Shown piece after piece: positions 44,879 through 58,964 of a DNA stretch of 64,000 nt. The translations under genes were made by a program, and so were the position numbers. Within the stretch, counting starts at the first letter, position 1; each line of letters begins with the position of its first letter. This DNA is from Chondrilla cf. caribensis (taxonomy: Eukaryota > Porifera > Demospongiae > Chondrillida > Chondrillidae), in assembly GCA_964020155.1 (NCBI GenBank), contig OZ026547.1:2787131-2851130 (forward strand), given 5' to 3'. Below the pieces are notes generated by a model. That model made no database searches and was not told the DNA's origin. It saw only the letters and a list, made by a program, of their open reading frames with translations.

Positions 44879-45179
44879 CAGTGCAACTTGCTTAGTAAGT
44901 ACTTGGGTTAGTATACACTCCTGGTCAGTACACACTCACGTATAGTACAATGTCATACTCCTGGTTAGTACACAATCATGGTTGGTACACACTCCTCGTT
45001 AGTACACACTCCTGGTGAGTACACACTGCCGATCAGTACACACTCCTGGTTAGTACACACTCCTGGTTAGTACACACTCCTGGTTAGTGCACACTCCTGG
45101 TTTGTACACACTCTCGGTTAGTACACACTCCCGGTTAGTACACACTCCCTTTTAGGTACTTACTAAGCACATTTGACTG
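44879..45179. mobile_element. MITE-like element filled with a 17-bp minisatellite
   Basis: The ends form an imperfect inverted repeat (CAGTG..TTGCTTAGTAAGTAC / GTACTTACTAAGCA...GACTG) flanked by TA, as in Tc1/mariner-derived MITEs. The interior (44910-45150) is about 14 diverged units of TTAGTACACACTCCTGG. A diverged relative is at 47435-47637. Confidence 0.65.
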
Positions 45180-45499
45180 TATAATGCATTGAACCTTTAC
45201 TTGCATACGTATATTATGCATAAGTTCACAAACAGCACCTGCCTACCTGTGTATGTGTAATAATGTATGATCACCAAGCATAGCATACATGTACATATAT
45301 GCTTACCACATAATTCACCCTAGGGTATCATGAAGTGAGCAGTATTGAGGCATTGCACCGAAAAGATGTATTTAATACCTCTCTTTGCACTCTGATGAAT
45401 TCCCAGGAAATTCCCCCTAGGCCCAGGGTGGAAGAATGACATCACGATTAACTGTCCCATTTTGTTTGGCACCTGCAAGTGAACATAAATATCAATAAA

Positions 45500-45850
<351 letters not shown>

Positions 45851-45987
45851 GTGTGCGTGCATGCATGAGTGGTATATACATACATCCATGTGTGTATGTT
45901 AGTGCATACACTTATGTATGCATATGCACGGATGTGTAGTGTATGAGCACATCAATGCCAATCTTCACATACACAGTTGTATGTAGT

Positions 45988-46360
45988 CATACTTATCCAG
46001 TGAAACCAAGTAAATAATGTTGATAATTTGTGGTCAACTGGTGTCTACCACACCATCCTTATAGAAAATGTGGAGGCCACAGCAATACATACTTAGTGTG
46101 AGCGTGTATAAGTATAATGTCTAAGATTTAATACTTATCCAGTGAAACCAAGTAAATTATGTTGATGAATTGTTGTGGTCAACTGGTGTCTACCACACCA
46201 TCCTTATAGAAAATGTGGAGGCCACAGCAATACATACTTAGTGTGAGGGTGTATAAGTATAATGTCTAAGATTTAATACTTATCCAGTGAAACCAGGTAC
46301 ATAAATGCTGTTCATGGATTGTTGTCCACCACAACATCCTCATAGAAATTGAAGAGGCCA
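45988..46360. repeat. ~145-bp tandem repeat, two close and one diverged unit
   Basis: Units share TGGTCAACTGGTGTCTACCA, GAGGCCACAGCAATACATAC and AAGTATAATGTCTAAGAT. Another copy lies at 48140-48280. Confidence 0.8.
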
Positions 46361-47434
46361 CAGATAAAATACAGTTGTACTCAATATACATACGTATGAC
46401 ATTGTATTAGTTATGTCCTTTCCAAATGGGATGTGTAACTGTATGGCTGCACATACTGTTTGGAAGGGACATTGTTGCTGACAATATGTCCACCACAACA
46501 TCCTGATGGAAAATAACGAGGCTACAGATAAAATACAATTATACTTAATATATGTACATTTGTAAATATTATAGGATAATACAAATATTAAACAGTTAAA
46601 TATGAATTTACCACAAGGTTCTGTTATGACCATAAATGGACATAATCTGTCAGCTGTGACGTCACTAAAGCCATACGTTAGATCTCATAATCTCTTCAAT
46701 TTTGCATGTCACATTACTAATACACAATACAACACTCTTACATACGGATATTATGATGAGTGTGACCACAACATTATTAACACACAATTATATTGTAGTG
46801 TACTCTCATAATATATGCAACATGTGTATTAATGGTATTGTATACAATGGTCATGTGACAGTCATATGACACCCAACAAACAACACATCATTAATCATGT
46901 GACTGTCACATGAAACCCACCAGCTCTGTATTGTACTACACACATTATCACATGACAGGACACTTTCTGTTTCTAGCAACAGTACTTGAAGTTATAAGGT
47001 TACCTGGCATTGTGCACACAACAACCAAACAACACACGAATTCACAACATACTATATAACACTCTTGCAACTCAAGGGACCAAAACGAACTATCATGCAT
47101 GTACCACAATAAACAATGTTCAGTATTCAATCTTCATTAACCTACCACATCGACAGTGAATCTATCATGAACCATGTACGAGTGTGTGCATCCATGAGTG
47201 TGTGTGTGCATGTGAATACATGTGTATGTGCATGCATAAGTGTATGATGTTAATGTATTTATTTAACATATGTACAATATCATAGGGATGGTATAGGAAT
47301 CCATACTAAACCACAGAAACCAAATATTAAATAATGTTGATGAATTGTTGTGGTCAACTAGCGTGTCTACCACATCATCCTTGTGTGTAGAAGTATAATG
47401 CACATATGGTGCACATATTTACATGTTAAAACCA
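46361..47434. other. Spacer without gene
   Basis: 46500-47300 is homologous to 48380-49240 and includes paired CATGTG/CACATG palindromes at 46852 and 46896. No coding sequence is recognised. Confidence 0.6.
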
Positions 47435-47637
47435 CAGTGCAACTTGCTTAGTAAGTACCTGGGTTAGTATACTCTCCTGGTTAGTAGACACTCCTGGTTA
47501 GTATGCACTCGATCATGGTTAGTACACACACTTCACTCAGTCCCTAGCTCATATACACTATGTCAATCAGTACTTCTGCTAAGAAGTACAGATTTGGTGT
47601 GCCCTTCAAGGTACTTACTAGTAAGCACATTTGACTG
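47435..47637. mobile_element. Diverged copy of the minisatellite-bearing MITE
   Basis: Starts CAGTGCAACTTGCTTAGTAA and ends GCACATTTGACTG, with about four minisatellite units inside. Its flanks also match those of 44879-45179, so it was probably copied as part of a larger duplication. Confidence 0.6.
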
Positions 47638-49595
47638 TATAATACAGTGAACTTTTACTTGCATACGTATATGTATTATGTTCATAAACAGTGCCTGCCT
47701 ATCTGTGCATGTGTAATGATGTATGATCAACAAACATAGCATAATTGTACATATACTGTATGTATACCACATAATGCACCCTAGGGTATCATGAGGTGAA
47801 CAGTATTGAGGCATTGCACAAAAAAATGAATTTAATACCTCTCTTTGCACTCTGATGAATTCCTGGGGATCCCCCTGGCCCAGGGTGGAAGAATGACATC
47901 ACCAATAACTGTCCCATTTTGTTTGGCACCTGAAAGTGATCATAAATATCAATAAAATTACATAATTATGTATGTGTGTGTGTGCATGCATGTGTGGTAC
48001 ATACATCCATGTGTGTATGTTAGTGCATACACTTACATTTGTTCATATGCATGTACACGTATGTGATTGATGTGTAGTGCATGTGCACATCAATGCCAAT
48101 CTTCACATAAACAGTTGTATGTAGTCATACTAATCCACAGAAACCAAGTAAATAATGTTGATGAATTGTTGTGGTCAACTGGTGTCTACCACACCATCCT
48201 TATAGAAAATGGAGAGGCCACAGCAATACATACTTAGTGTGAGTGTGTATATTAAGTATATAATGTCTAAGATTCAATACTTATTCTGAAACCAAGTATG
48301 ATGTTTATAAAATTGTTGTCCACCTCAACATCCTCATAGAAATTGAAGAGGCCACAGGTAAAATACAATTATACTTAATATACATACATTTGTACATACT
48401 TTAGGATAATACAAATATTAAACAGTTAAGTGTAATTTACCACAAGGTTCTGTTATGACTATAAATGGACAAAATCTGTCACCGAAGCCATACGTTAGAT
48501 CTCATAATCTCTTCAATTTTGCATGTCGCATTACTAATACAAAATACAACACTCTTACATACGTATATTATGTTGAGGGTGACCAAGTATTATCAACGAA
48601 CAATTATACCGTAGTATACTCTAATATATGAGCAACATTGTATTAATAATGATTTTATATATTATGGTAAAGTGACAGTCATATGATACCCAGCAAACAT
48701 AGACATAAGTCATGTGACTGTCACATAAAACCCACCCTGACCCTAACCCTAACCCTTAACTGCTCTGTTCTATACTATACACACATCACATGACAGGACA
48801 TGGAGTTATAGGGTTACCTGATATTATACATGTGTATAAATAATGATCATTGTATATAATGCTCATGTGACAATCATATGACACCTACAAGCTCTGTACT
48901 ATACCATACACATTATCACATGACAGGACACTTCAGTTTCTATCAACAGTACTTGAAGTTATAAGGTTACCTGGCATTGTGCACACAACAAACAAACAAC
49001 ACACTTGACCTCACAACATACTAACACTCTTGTAAATTTAAGGAACTAAAACAAACCATCATGTACCACAATAAACAATGTTTAGTATTCAACCTTCATT
49101 AACCTACCACATCAACAGTGAACTGATCATGAACCATATATGAGTGTGTGCATCCATGCAGGTGTGTGTGTGTGCATATACATGTTAACATGCATGCATT
49201 AGTGTATGATGTTAATGTACCAACATTCACACATATATTATAACATATGTACAATAGGTACAATATTATAACATATGTACATAGGTGAGGTATAGGAATC
49301 CATACTGAACCACAGAAACCATGGAAATAATGTTTAGAAATTGTTGTGGACAACTAGTGTCTACCACAAAGTTTTGTTATTACCACAAATGGTCAATTAG
49401 TCTCAGTGAGGTCAAGTATAATGTGACAAGAAATTTGATAATAAAAATGAGTATCTCATAATTAGGAATACTTACAATAACACCCAAAACAGAAATTCTG
49501 AGGCTGACCACAGGAATAATTACACACTGTAGTATACTCTAATATAGGCAACCAATAGATTAACCACAAACACTCACACTTCCTTTGGAGAAGGC
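47638..49595. other. Spacer without gene; interstitial telomere-like CCCTAA run
   Basis: Mostly a second copy of 45180-47300. At 48735-48758 there is a short CCCTAACCCTAACCC run. 49300-49595 matches 10385-10675 in front of locus B. Confidence 0.6.
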
Positions 49596-49602
49596 TATAA
49601 AA
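49596..49602 (+). promoter_or_regulatory. TATA box of locus I
   Basis: TATAAAA in CTTTGGAGAAGGCTATAAAA, as at locus B, with the shared type 1 leader downstream. Confidence 0.72.
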
Positions 49603-49718
49603 GAAGAGAAGTGACCACCTACAACAACACAAACAGCTCAAAGGGAGAAAGACAACAAGTGGACAAGATATCAACCTGCATTGGAGGGCACTGCAGTTAC
49701 TTCAACTACTGACACAAT

Positions 49719-51527
<1,809 letters not shown>

Positions 51528-52640
51528 TCAAAACACAGTCCTACAGTGTTACCATGGAAACACTCATTGGACTAAAGTAGAACTACTTAAGTATATTCCC
51601 ATTCATTACAAAATGCACTTGAAAAATTTTCTACGTATTTTTTGAAATAATTGAATTTAGCATATGAAATAATTGAAACAGTCACTGAGTGTCGACACTA
51701 AATATCATAAGAGTAAACATACATCACAAGTAGTATCATAATTTCAAAACATACACCATGTACAGAATATACAATGTCATGTGGGTAAATTATATACCAA
51801 ACAGATTATTCACAATGTCACACAAAATGCATACATATAATAATACCTTACAATATTGAGTATGTAGATCCATACTTAATGTTAGTACCTGAATAAGTGC
51901 AGAGTATATGTACAGATAACATGTATAACACATTATACACTGTACAGTATGTATAGATCATGTACAACAATGTACACTGTAGCATACGTACAGATTTCAT
52001 GTACAATGCATTATACGCTGTACAGTATAATATATAGATTTCATGTACAACACAGTATACACTGTGCAATATGTACAGATCGTGTGTGCTGGCTACAGTG
52101 GAACTGCTGGGAACAGACTACTGTCTCCCAGGAACCATTAATTGTTGAATCAAATGAGGACCAAAGGAGACATGCTTCATTGTATAGTGTGTATGTACAT
52201 GCATGATTGTAGTTAAACATAATAGAAATGGCACATTTCAATGAAAGATTATAAAATTGGGAATGGAAACATACCCAAGTCTACAATGCTAAGAAATACC
52301 AACCAGTACATGTACAGATCATCTCAACACATCAACAACATTACAAGTAAACATGTTAATGTGTACATGTGTGTTCTAATGGAACTAGACAGACAGACAG
52401 GGTCACTACACCACAAGAATAACAAGTTATTCCAATTTCACATTATATTAAATACACTCCAAATCAAACATTTCTAATTGAATAAATACCTAATGCTATT
52501 CATTAAAAGATCAAATTGTTTATAGAACTTTCAACCTACATGCAATCATTGGAGACACAAGAATACAATAAGATTCACGTTCTGAAAACACAACACACAC
52601 CACTTGTTATTCCCTCAGAAAGAAGGGTGAGAGTAAGTGT
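51528..52640. repeat. Upstream cassette copy 5 and spacer
   Basis: GTACAGAT-type short repeats (about 51905-52080), the AGYSGTA-like segment (52088-52180) and the (GACA)3 stretch near 52388. Homologous to 15476-16460. No gene. Confidence 0.75.
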
Positions 52641-52715
52641 GTTACCAAGGCAACCAACATATTGTTATGACAACACACACTCACATGTACACACCCACCA
52701 ACCAATGCTATAAAA
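52641..52715 (+). promoter_or_regulatory. Promoter of locus J: X-box, CCAAT, TATA
   Basis: GTTACCAAGGCAAC at 52641-52654 and ACCAATGC running into TATAAAA at 52709-52715. The promoter is kept although the gene body is dead. Confidence 0.62.
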
Positions 52716-52809
52716 GAACACCACTCAACACACAGAAACAACAAGTAAGAGAGATCAAGGAGAAAGAGAACACTGACTACAGAGAACATTACAGCTCAGG
52801 AACAAGAAC

Positions 52810-54188
52810 ATGATCAACTTTAGTCGTGGATCAACAATTATTGCCATACTTCTACTAGCTACTACAGCATATGGACAATTTGAGTAGAATATACACTCAA
52901 TTATGGTACATAGCAGAAAACAGTAAATAGACTATGGGTGTAAGCTACATATGTGTAGGGGATAATTGAATATGGGCGTTTTGTACAAATGTACAGATAC
53001 AGAAGTATTTTAGAGAAAAAAATGGGTGTGTGTCTCATACTGCAAACATTCGTGAGTAAATTTGGCACTCAAAACACCTTCCTCCTAGAAGTGGTCTGTA
53101 TACCCAGCTGTTGCATATGTACATACGTAGCTCATTGATTTCGCCTAAACGTCAATTGGAGCACCTTCTAACATAGTTATTTAACCCTGTTTATGATAAT
53201 AGCAATTTTAAGCTGTAATTTGTCAGTGTACAGTGTATGGACAATGAGAGTAGCATATACACTCGATTACATACAGCATGTATCTCATTGTCTGGAATAT
53301 TACACATCAGATGTGTGTACTGTGTAGGACCTTATTCACAACACAACAAACACACGAGACCTCCCCTATTATAGTGAAACCTCTATCCTACATATGTACT
53401 GGAAGTACTTACACAGGTCCATCAACACCAAATAACAATGTAGAGAGGCCTATCTCAAAGGATGCACACAATTAAGACACTTAACATTCCATTGATTGTA
53501 CAATAATCACCGAAATATGTCCGTTTATTCTACAGATCCTGACCCTACACCTCGTGACTGTAGAAAGGCCTATCTGAATGGGTATAGGAAAGATGGAGTC
53601 TACACTATTGACCCTGGATGTGGAAAACCGTTTAATGTCTTCTGTGATATGAAGAATGGAGGGTGGACTGTCTTCCAGAGAAGAAGAGATGGATCTGAGA
53701 ATTTCTACAGGAATTGGGCAGACTATGTAGCTGGATTTGGGAACCTCAAGAGAGAATTTTGACTTGGACTCAACCATATACACTGCTTGACCTCAGCATC
53801 ACCGAGAACAGAACTAAAAATTGATTTAGTAGACTTCTTTGGGAACTAGAGACATGCTTACTATGATTTCTTCAACGTTAATGGTCCTAGTACTAACTAC
53901 ATATTAGATGTAGGATACCACAACTGGACCAGTACTGTCCAGGATAGACTAGCCAATCATAATGGCATGCAGTTTACCACTGAAGATAGAGACAATGATA
54001 AGTGGGGTTCTAACTGTGCCACCAGTAATTATGAAGCATGGTGGTACAATGCTTGCCAACATTCCAACCTCAATGGACGCTATCGTTATGGTACAAGCAA
54101 CTGGGGGACTATCTACTGGCACCCTCTAGCTCATGGAAAACAGAATGCCATGAAGTTCACTGAAATAAAGCTACGACCTCGTGACTAA
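52810..54188 (+). pseudogene. FReD pseudogene, type 2 (locus J): dead splice donor and two stops
   Basis: Signal exon 52810..52879 (MINFSRGSTIIAILLLATTAYGQ) is followed by TTGAGT where all sisters have GTGAGT (G to T at 52880). Exon 2 (53536..54188) follows the gene at 16630, but carries TGA at 53760-53762 (sister TGG in REFWLG) and TAG at 53847-53849. The split Cys codon would be TAT and the Cys of NGC is Tyr. The C-terminal part (DRDND replaced by EDRDNDKW, SNLNGRY, EIKLRPRD) stays open. An exon-start relic lies at 53416-53468. Confidence 0.92.
53416..53468 (+). pseudogene. Relic of a FReD exon-2 start inside the locus J intron
   Basis: Same sequence and position as the relic at 16868-16926 (GGTCCATCAACACCAAATAA, GAGAGGCCTATCTCAAAGGA), so it predates the unit duplication. 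Confidence 0.7.
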
Positions 54189-54589
54189 CACAAAAGCAAC
54201 AATCCCGGTGTGAAGAATTACAATAAAACACTCGTGATACTAAGTGTGGATGGACTATTAACATGACAAGTATACCTGGTCCAACTGTTAAGTGTGTAAT
54301 TTTCTTATATTAATGGTGTGTGTGTCCTTCATGAGTTTGCGTTTGCATGTGAGTAGGTGGAAGGATATTAATATCAATGAAACTGAAAAGGAAATATCCT
54401 GTCCAGTGACAGATTAGTGTGAGGAAAAATGCATACACATACACATCAATCATCAGGGGGTACACACATCATAGTGAATAAATGCAGTGAAGAGGTTATA
54501 AAATCTGGTCACCATAGCCTCTGCAGCATCCAAATAGTACATCTTGGTAAGGCCAAATGTGTGTCTGCTAACCACTCACACACACAATA

Positions 54590-54663
<74 letters not shown>

Positions 54664-57487
54664 TTCAAATCCACAGGTACCACCTCCTTCTCGAGCTGCT
54701 GCAGGCTTGTGTCCTTCTCGACATTGGCTACGACACCAAACACAACCCTCTCTTCTGATACAATCGGTCCAAGAACACTCTGGCTACCGTGGTGAACAGC
54801 AGCAATCATCTGTGGGAAGTACAGTACATACAGTCAGTATACCAATAAACATGTGTGTATCACTATCTTGTGTGTTGACTATATCTGCCAGCACATGGGA
54901 AAAAGTTGTAGAGAGAAGAGCACATGCAGCAAGCAACATTGGATTAAACTCCATACTTTACCACTGTATTGGACATTATCCGCTGAACACTGTGTTTAAT
55001 TTATGTGAATTGATTATTGTACTACTTGTGTTGGAGTAATATAATAAACAACAAGAACACATTAAACTATTAACATATACTAGTATACCAACTGTTGAGT
55101 GTACTTTCCCACTGTATTAGACATTATCCTTTGACCACTGTATTTATTTTAATATTTTTACTGAACTACCTGTGTTTGTGGGTATATAACAGTAGTTTTG
55201 AATACCAAAAGCTCCCTCATATTATGATATCATAATTATACATGCTATTTGGTTATTATGTGGTATGTTCCCATATTAAATAATAATAATGGTATATTAA
55301 CTCTCACACAGTATTGTTATTATAGGTGATCAATGATCTTTCTAGTCTATTAATTGACAAATTGTAATAGCGATTACTTGGCATGGGAAGTGTGCGATTA
55401 GTGGATATAATTATTAGTACACTTTGCACTAATAATCTATCCACACAAAATACCACATATCGGAATATTGTTGGGGGCTATTTAGTTGAATACTGTCAGG
55501 GGAATATAGAGATATTTTAGTCATATTGGGATATTGGTAGGGAGTATTTAGTTGAATACTCTCAATGAGATATCCCCAGCACTAGTTCACACTCCTCCTT
55601 CACAGTCGGCATTCATTCCTGAGACTCACACTGTCCTTCATCACGGGGGCCTGGAAACACCCCATGTAGGTGGATCCCAGCAGGAACGTGGGACCAAGGT
55701 TGCAGCAGATCGGAAGACAGTGTCTCAGAGAGGTGTGAGTCCCTATGATCCCGTTGATGGACACACTGGTCAATGTGTTGGCATCTTTGCCGACAGAGAG
55801 GAAGGGTTCACAACAGGCTGAATGTAGGTGACCTGTAAGACAGTGAAAGATGTGATGTGTAGCTGGGGAGAAGGGATATAAAACATACATGTGCATGTAC
55901 ACACACACACAGGCACACACACACCCACACCCACACCCACACACATACACAAACCTTGATATACTTGTCAGTGTAAATATCAGTGTGTACAGTACACATA
56001 CACACATGCATTATTGCACAAGGAACATGTATATTACAATATAAATGTCCCAGAGACAGTAGATAGAGTATACAGTATTAGGCATAGAAGGATATATAAT
56101 ATGCTTTCCTAATAATCAAACAATATTATCATACTATGTCAGATTAGAAAGGTTGTCAAAATTAATAATTGTGGTTAATTTTATAGAATTGTCATCAGTG
56201 ACACATTTGCCTCAGAAAGTTGCAAGCAATACACACGTGCATGCATGTGTTTGCATGTGCATTGTGTATGTTTACATGTATCAATGTTTGCATACATGTA
56301 TGCTTACACTAATGTATGTTAGTAGGTAGGTATGAATCATGCTTGCAGGTACAGGGTGTATGTTTGTATGCATTAGTGTTCGCATTCATGTATAAAAGTT
56401 TACACATATGGGTGTATGTATACATAGTATGCATCATGTTTGCATGTGCGTATGCATGCATGTTTTAATTGAAGTGTTTCTATGTTTGCATGTTTGGATG
56501 TATGTATGCATGTCCGTATATTTGCATGTACGCATGTATGCATATTTGCATGTACATATGCTTGCATAATATACACATGTTCCATACCAAGTACTGACCT
56601 CTAATAAGATAAACATGCACCCACACACCTCAGGTCAGCTGCGGACATTGATTGGTAGGACAGTTATTCAAATGTTCTCTGAAGAGGTTGGTGGAGATTC
56701 CCATCAGCCAGTGCAGCTGAACACTTCTGTATCCATCTTTCAGGCAGGCTAGCCTAAAGAAACAATTGATTAAATATGTGTGTACATACATATACGTGTG
56801 TGCATGTGCATACATATTATGTACATGTACAATGTGTTTAAACGTATATATTATGTATTATAACCAGTGTAAGTATATAACATGCACATTTGTGTACATA
56901 CTGTGAGCATGCATGTTTTAGGTTCTGTATACATGAACACACATATGGATATGTGTCATGTACATGTGTGTAAATATATTCTGCATGACTTGTACACTTG
57001 TGCCTTACTTTAGCAGCAGATCAATAAAGACAGCACTGGAGAACAGGTCACTGGTGCATGTAATAGTTATATCCTGCCTATGTGTGCATTCATGCAATTG
57101 TCTATACCAGGATACCACTATCATATAATATGTAAATGTCCACATGTATGTATGAATGCATGTTTACATACAGCACATGTATGTTTGTATGCACATATGA
57201 GTACATATACGTACATGCAATTGTATGTGTACATGTGTCACAATCAGAGCATGATATGAAATAAAACACATTCCCATGCTTATTAATTGATATCAAGTCC
57301 CATGCTATGTAAGGAGGACACATGACTGTGAGAAAGTTATGTCTTTAGCATATAAACTAAGCGGCCATGTCAGAAAAAGCAGCTGTTCATAGGAACTGCA
57401 AAAGTACTGTTTTATGTCAGTAGACACAGGCATATAGATATGCTACATGCAAACACGGAAAACATGTACATACATACACAAACACAT

Positions 57488-57537
<50 letters not shown>

Positions 57538-57670
57538 GCGGCCTGTGTGTGAGAGAGAGAGCTTACCCGAAACAATAGACTTAGATTTCATATGTGCAAG
57601 ACATAACTACTTAATTTGACTAACTGATTGTGGAAGTCTGTAAGCATCTCATGATTGATTATGTGGTGTG
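54189..57670. other. Spacer with (CA)n tracts and possible - strand exon relics
   Basis: (CA)n at 54590-54660 and 57488-57535. On the - strand, short open pieces between AG and GT sites lie at about 56755-56640 (LACLKDGYRSVQLHWLMGIS), 55837-55600 (TSVSINGIIGTHTSLRHC), 54808-54662 (AAVHHGSQSVLGPIVSEERV) and 54550-54460 (MYYLDAAEAMVTRFYNLF). The last two recur near 18330-17985. They may be scattered exons of an unrecognised gene. The rest is TG/CA/AT-rich. Confidence 0.35.
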
Positions 57671-57676
57671 ATGATA

Positions 57677-57751
57677 TTGCCATAACAACCGACATACTGT
57701 CATGACAACACAACTCACACATGTACACACCCACTAACCAATGCTATAAAA
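57677..57751 (+). promoter_or_regulatory. Promoter of locus K: degenerate X-box, CCAAT, TATA
   Basis: The X-box position reads TTGCCATAACAACC (57677-57690), so the palindrome is lost, while ACCAATGC-TATAAAA (TATA 57745-57751) and the leader are kept. Confidence 0.55.
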
Positions 57752-57841
57752 GAACACCACTCAACACACAGAACAAGTAAGTGAGATCAAGGAGAAAGAG
57801 AACACTGACTACAGAGAACGTTACAGCTCAGGAACAAGAAC

Positions 57842-58964
57842 ATGATCAACTTTAGTCGTGGATCAACAACTATTGCCATACTTCTACTAGCTACTACAGC
57901 ATATGGACAATGTGAGTAATTATACATTCATTATGGTACATTGCAGAAAACAGTAAACATTTAGCGGCTATGTGTATTTATCAAATAAGAGAGAGATACA
58001 GATGTTTGTCCAAGGCCACAGGTATAGAAATAGGTGTACCTTAGTGAACATACTGGTCACATACACCACACATAGATTTGTAACTTCAAATCACTCAAAA
58101 CAGCTTCCTCTTGAGAGTGGTCTGAATACCCAGCTGTCCCAAACACTGCTCTTGGCCTCATGCAAGTGTGAACCTCCATTGGTGTGCCTTCTAACATATT
58201 AAACTCAACTGTTATTCGTCTTATTGCTACCTATAAGAGTAATACACAGGTACTTCATCATAGCATGGAGGTGGCTGAGAAAACATATTATGGTTGCCTT
58301 ATGGCCATTTTTATAAATGTACTGACTCAGAGAAAAATCGGGCACACATACAGGTGTATGTATGGACATAGTATGTTTAGTGTTTCCACCATATACCATA
58401 CATACAGTATGTACCTCAATGTCGGTTTATTACATAATTGTATAGATGCATTATGTAGCAACTCACTCACTACACAACACACACATGTTAATATAGGACC
58501 TCACATATAGTGACTACTCTATCCTACATACGTAAATGGGTATATTTGGCTTGGAGAAACTCGTTTGCCTCACTACCAGAAGACCGAGAACAGAACTAAG
58601 AGTCGATTTAGCAGACTACGAAGGGAACTACAAATATGCTCAATATTCCTTCTTCTCTGTTGGCAACAGTGGAACAAACTACAAACTAAACATAGCAGGC
58701 TATACAGGAACTGCTGGAGATTCACTAACCTATCATAATGGTATGCAGTTTACTACTAAAGATAGAGACAATGATCAGTGGAGTGGTGGGAACTGTGCTA
58801 CTACATGGCATGGAGCATGGTGGCACAAGGCCTGTCACCACTCTAACCTAAATGGTAATTATCTTAGTGGTCTGAGTAGTGATCATGGAGTACAGTGGTA
58901 CCACTTTCTCAATAATCGCATTTCTCTGAAGTTTGTTCAAATGAAGTTACGTTTTCACGGCTAA
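57842..58964 (+). pseudogene. FReD pseudogene, type 2 (locus K): start of exon 2 deleted
   Basis: Signal exon 57842..57911 is intact with a GTGAGT donor. The intron follows that of the gene at 23803 up to GGTATATTTG (about 58545), then jumps into the middle of the FReD (LEKLVCLTTRRPRTELRVD), losing the acceptor and about 75 codons with RDCREAY and VFQRRR. A frame from 58536 then stays open: AGYTGTAGDS, DRDNDQWSGGNCA, HGAWWHKAC, SNLNGNY and a changed end QMKLRFHG. The only nearby AG (before AAGACCGAG) would create a stop with the split codon, so no normal product is expected. Confidence 0.85.
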
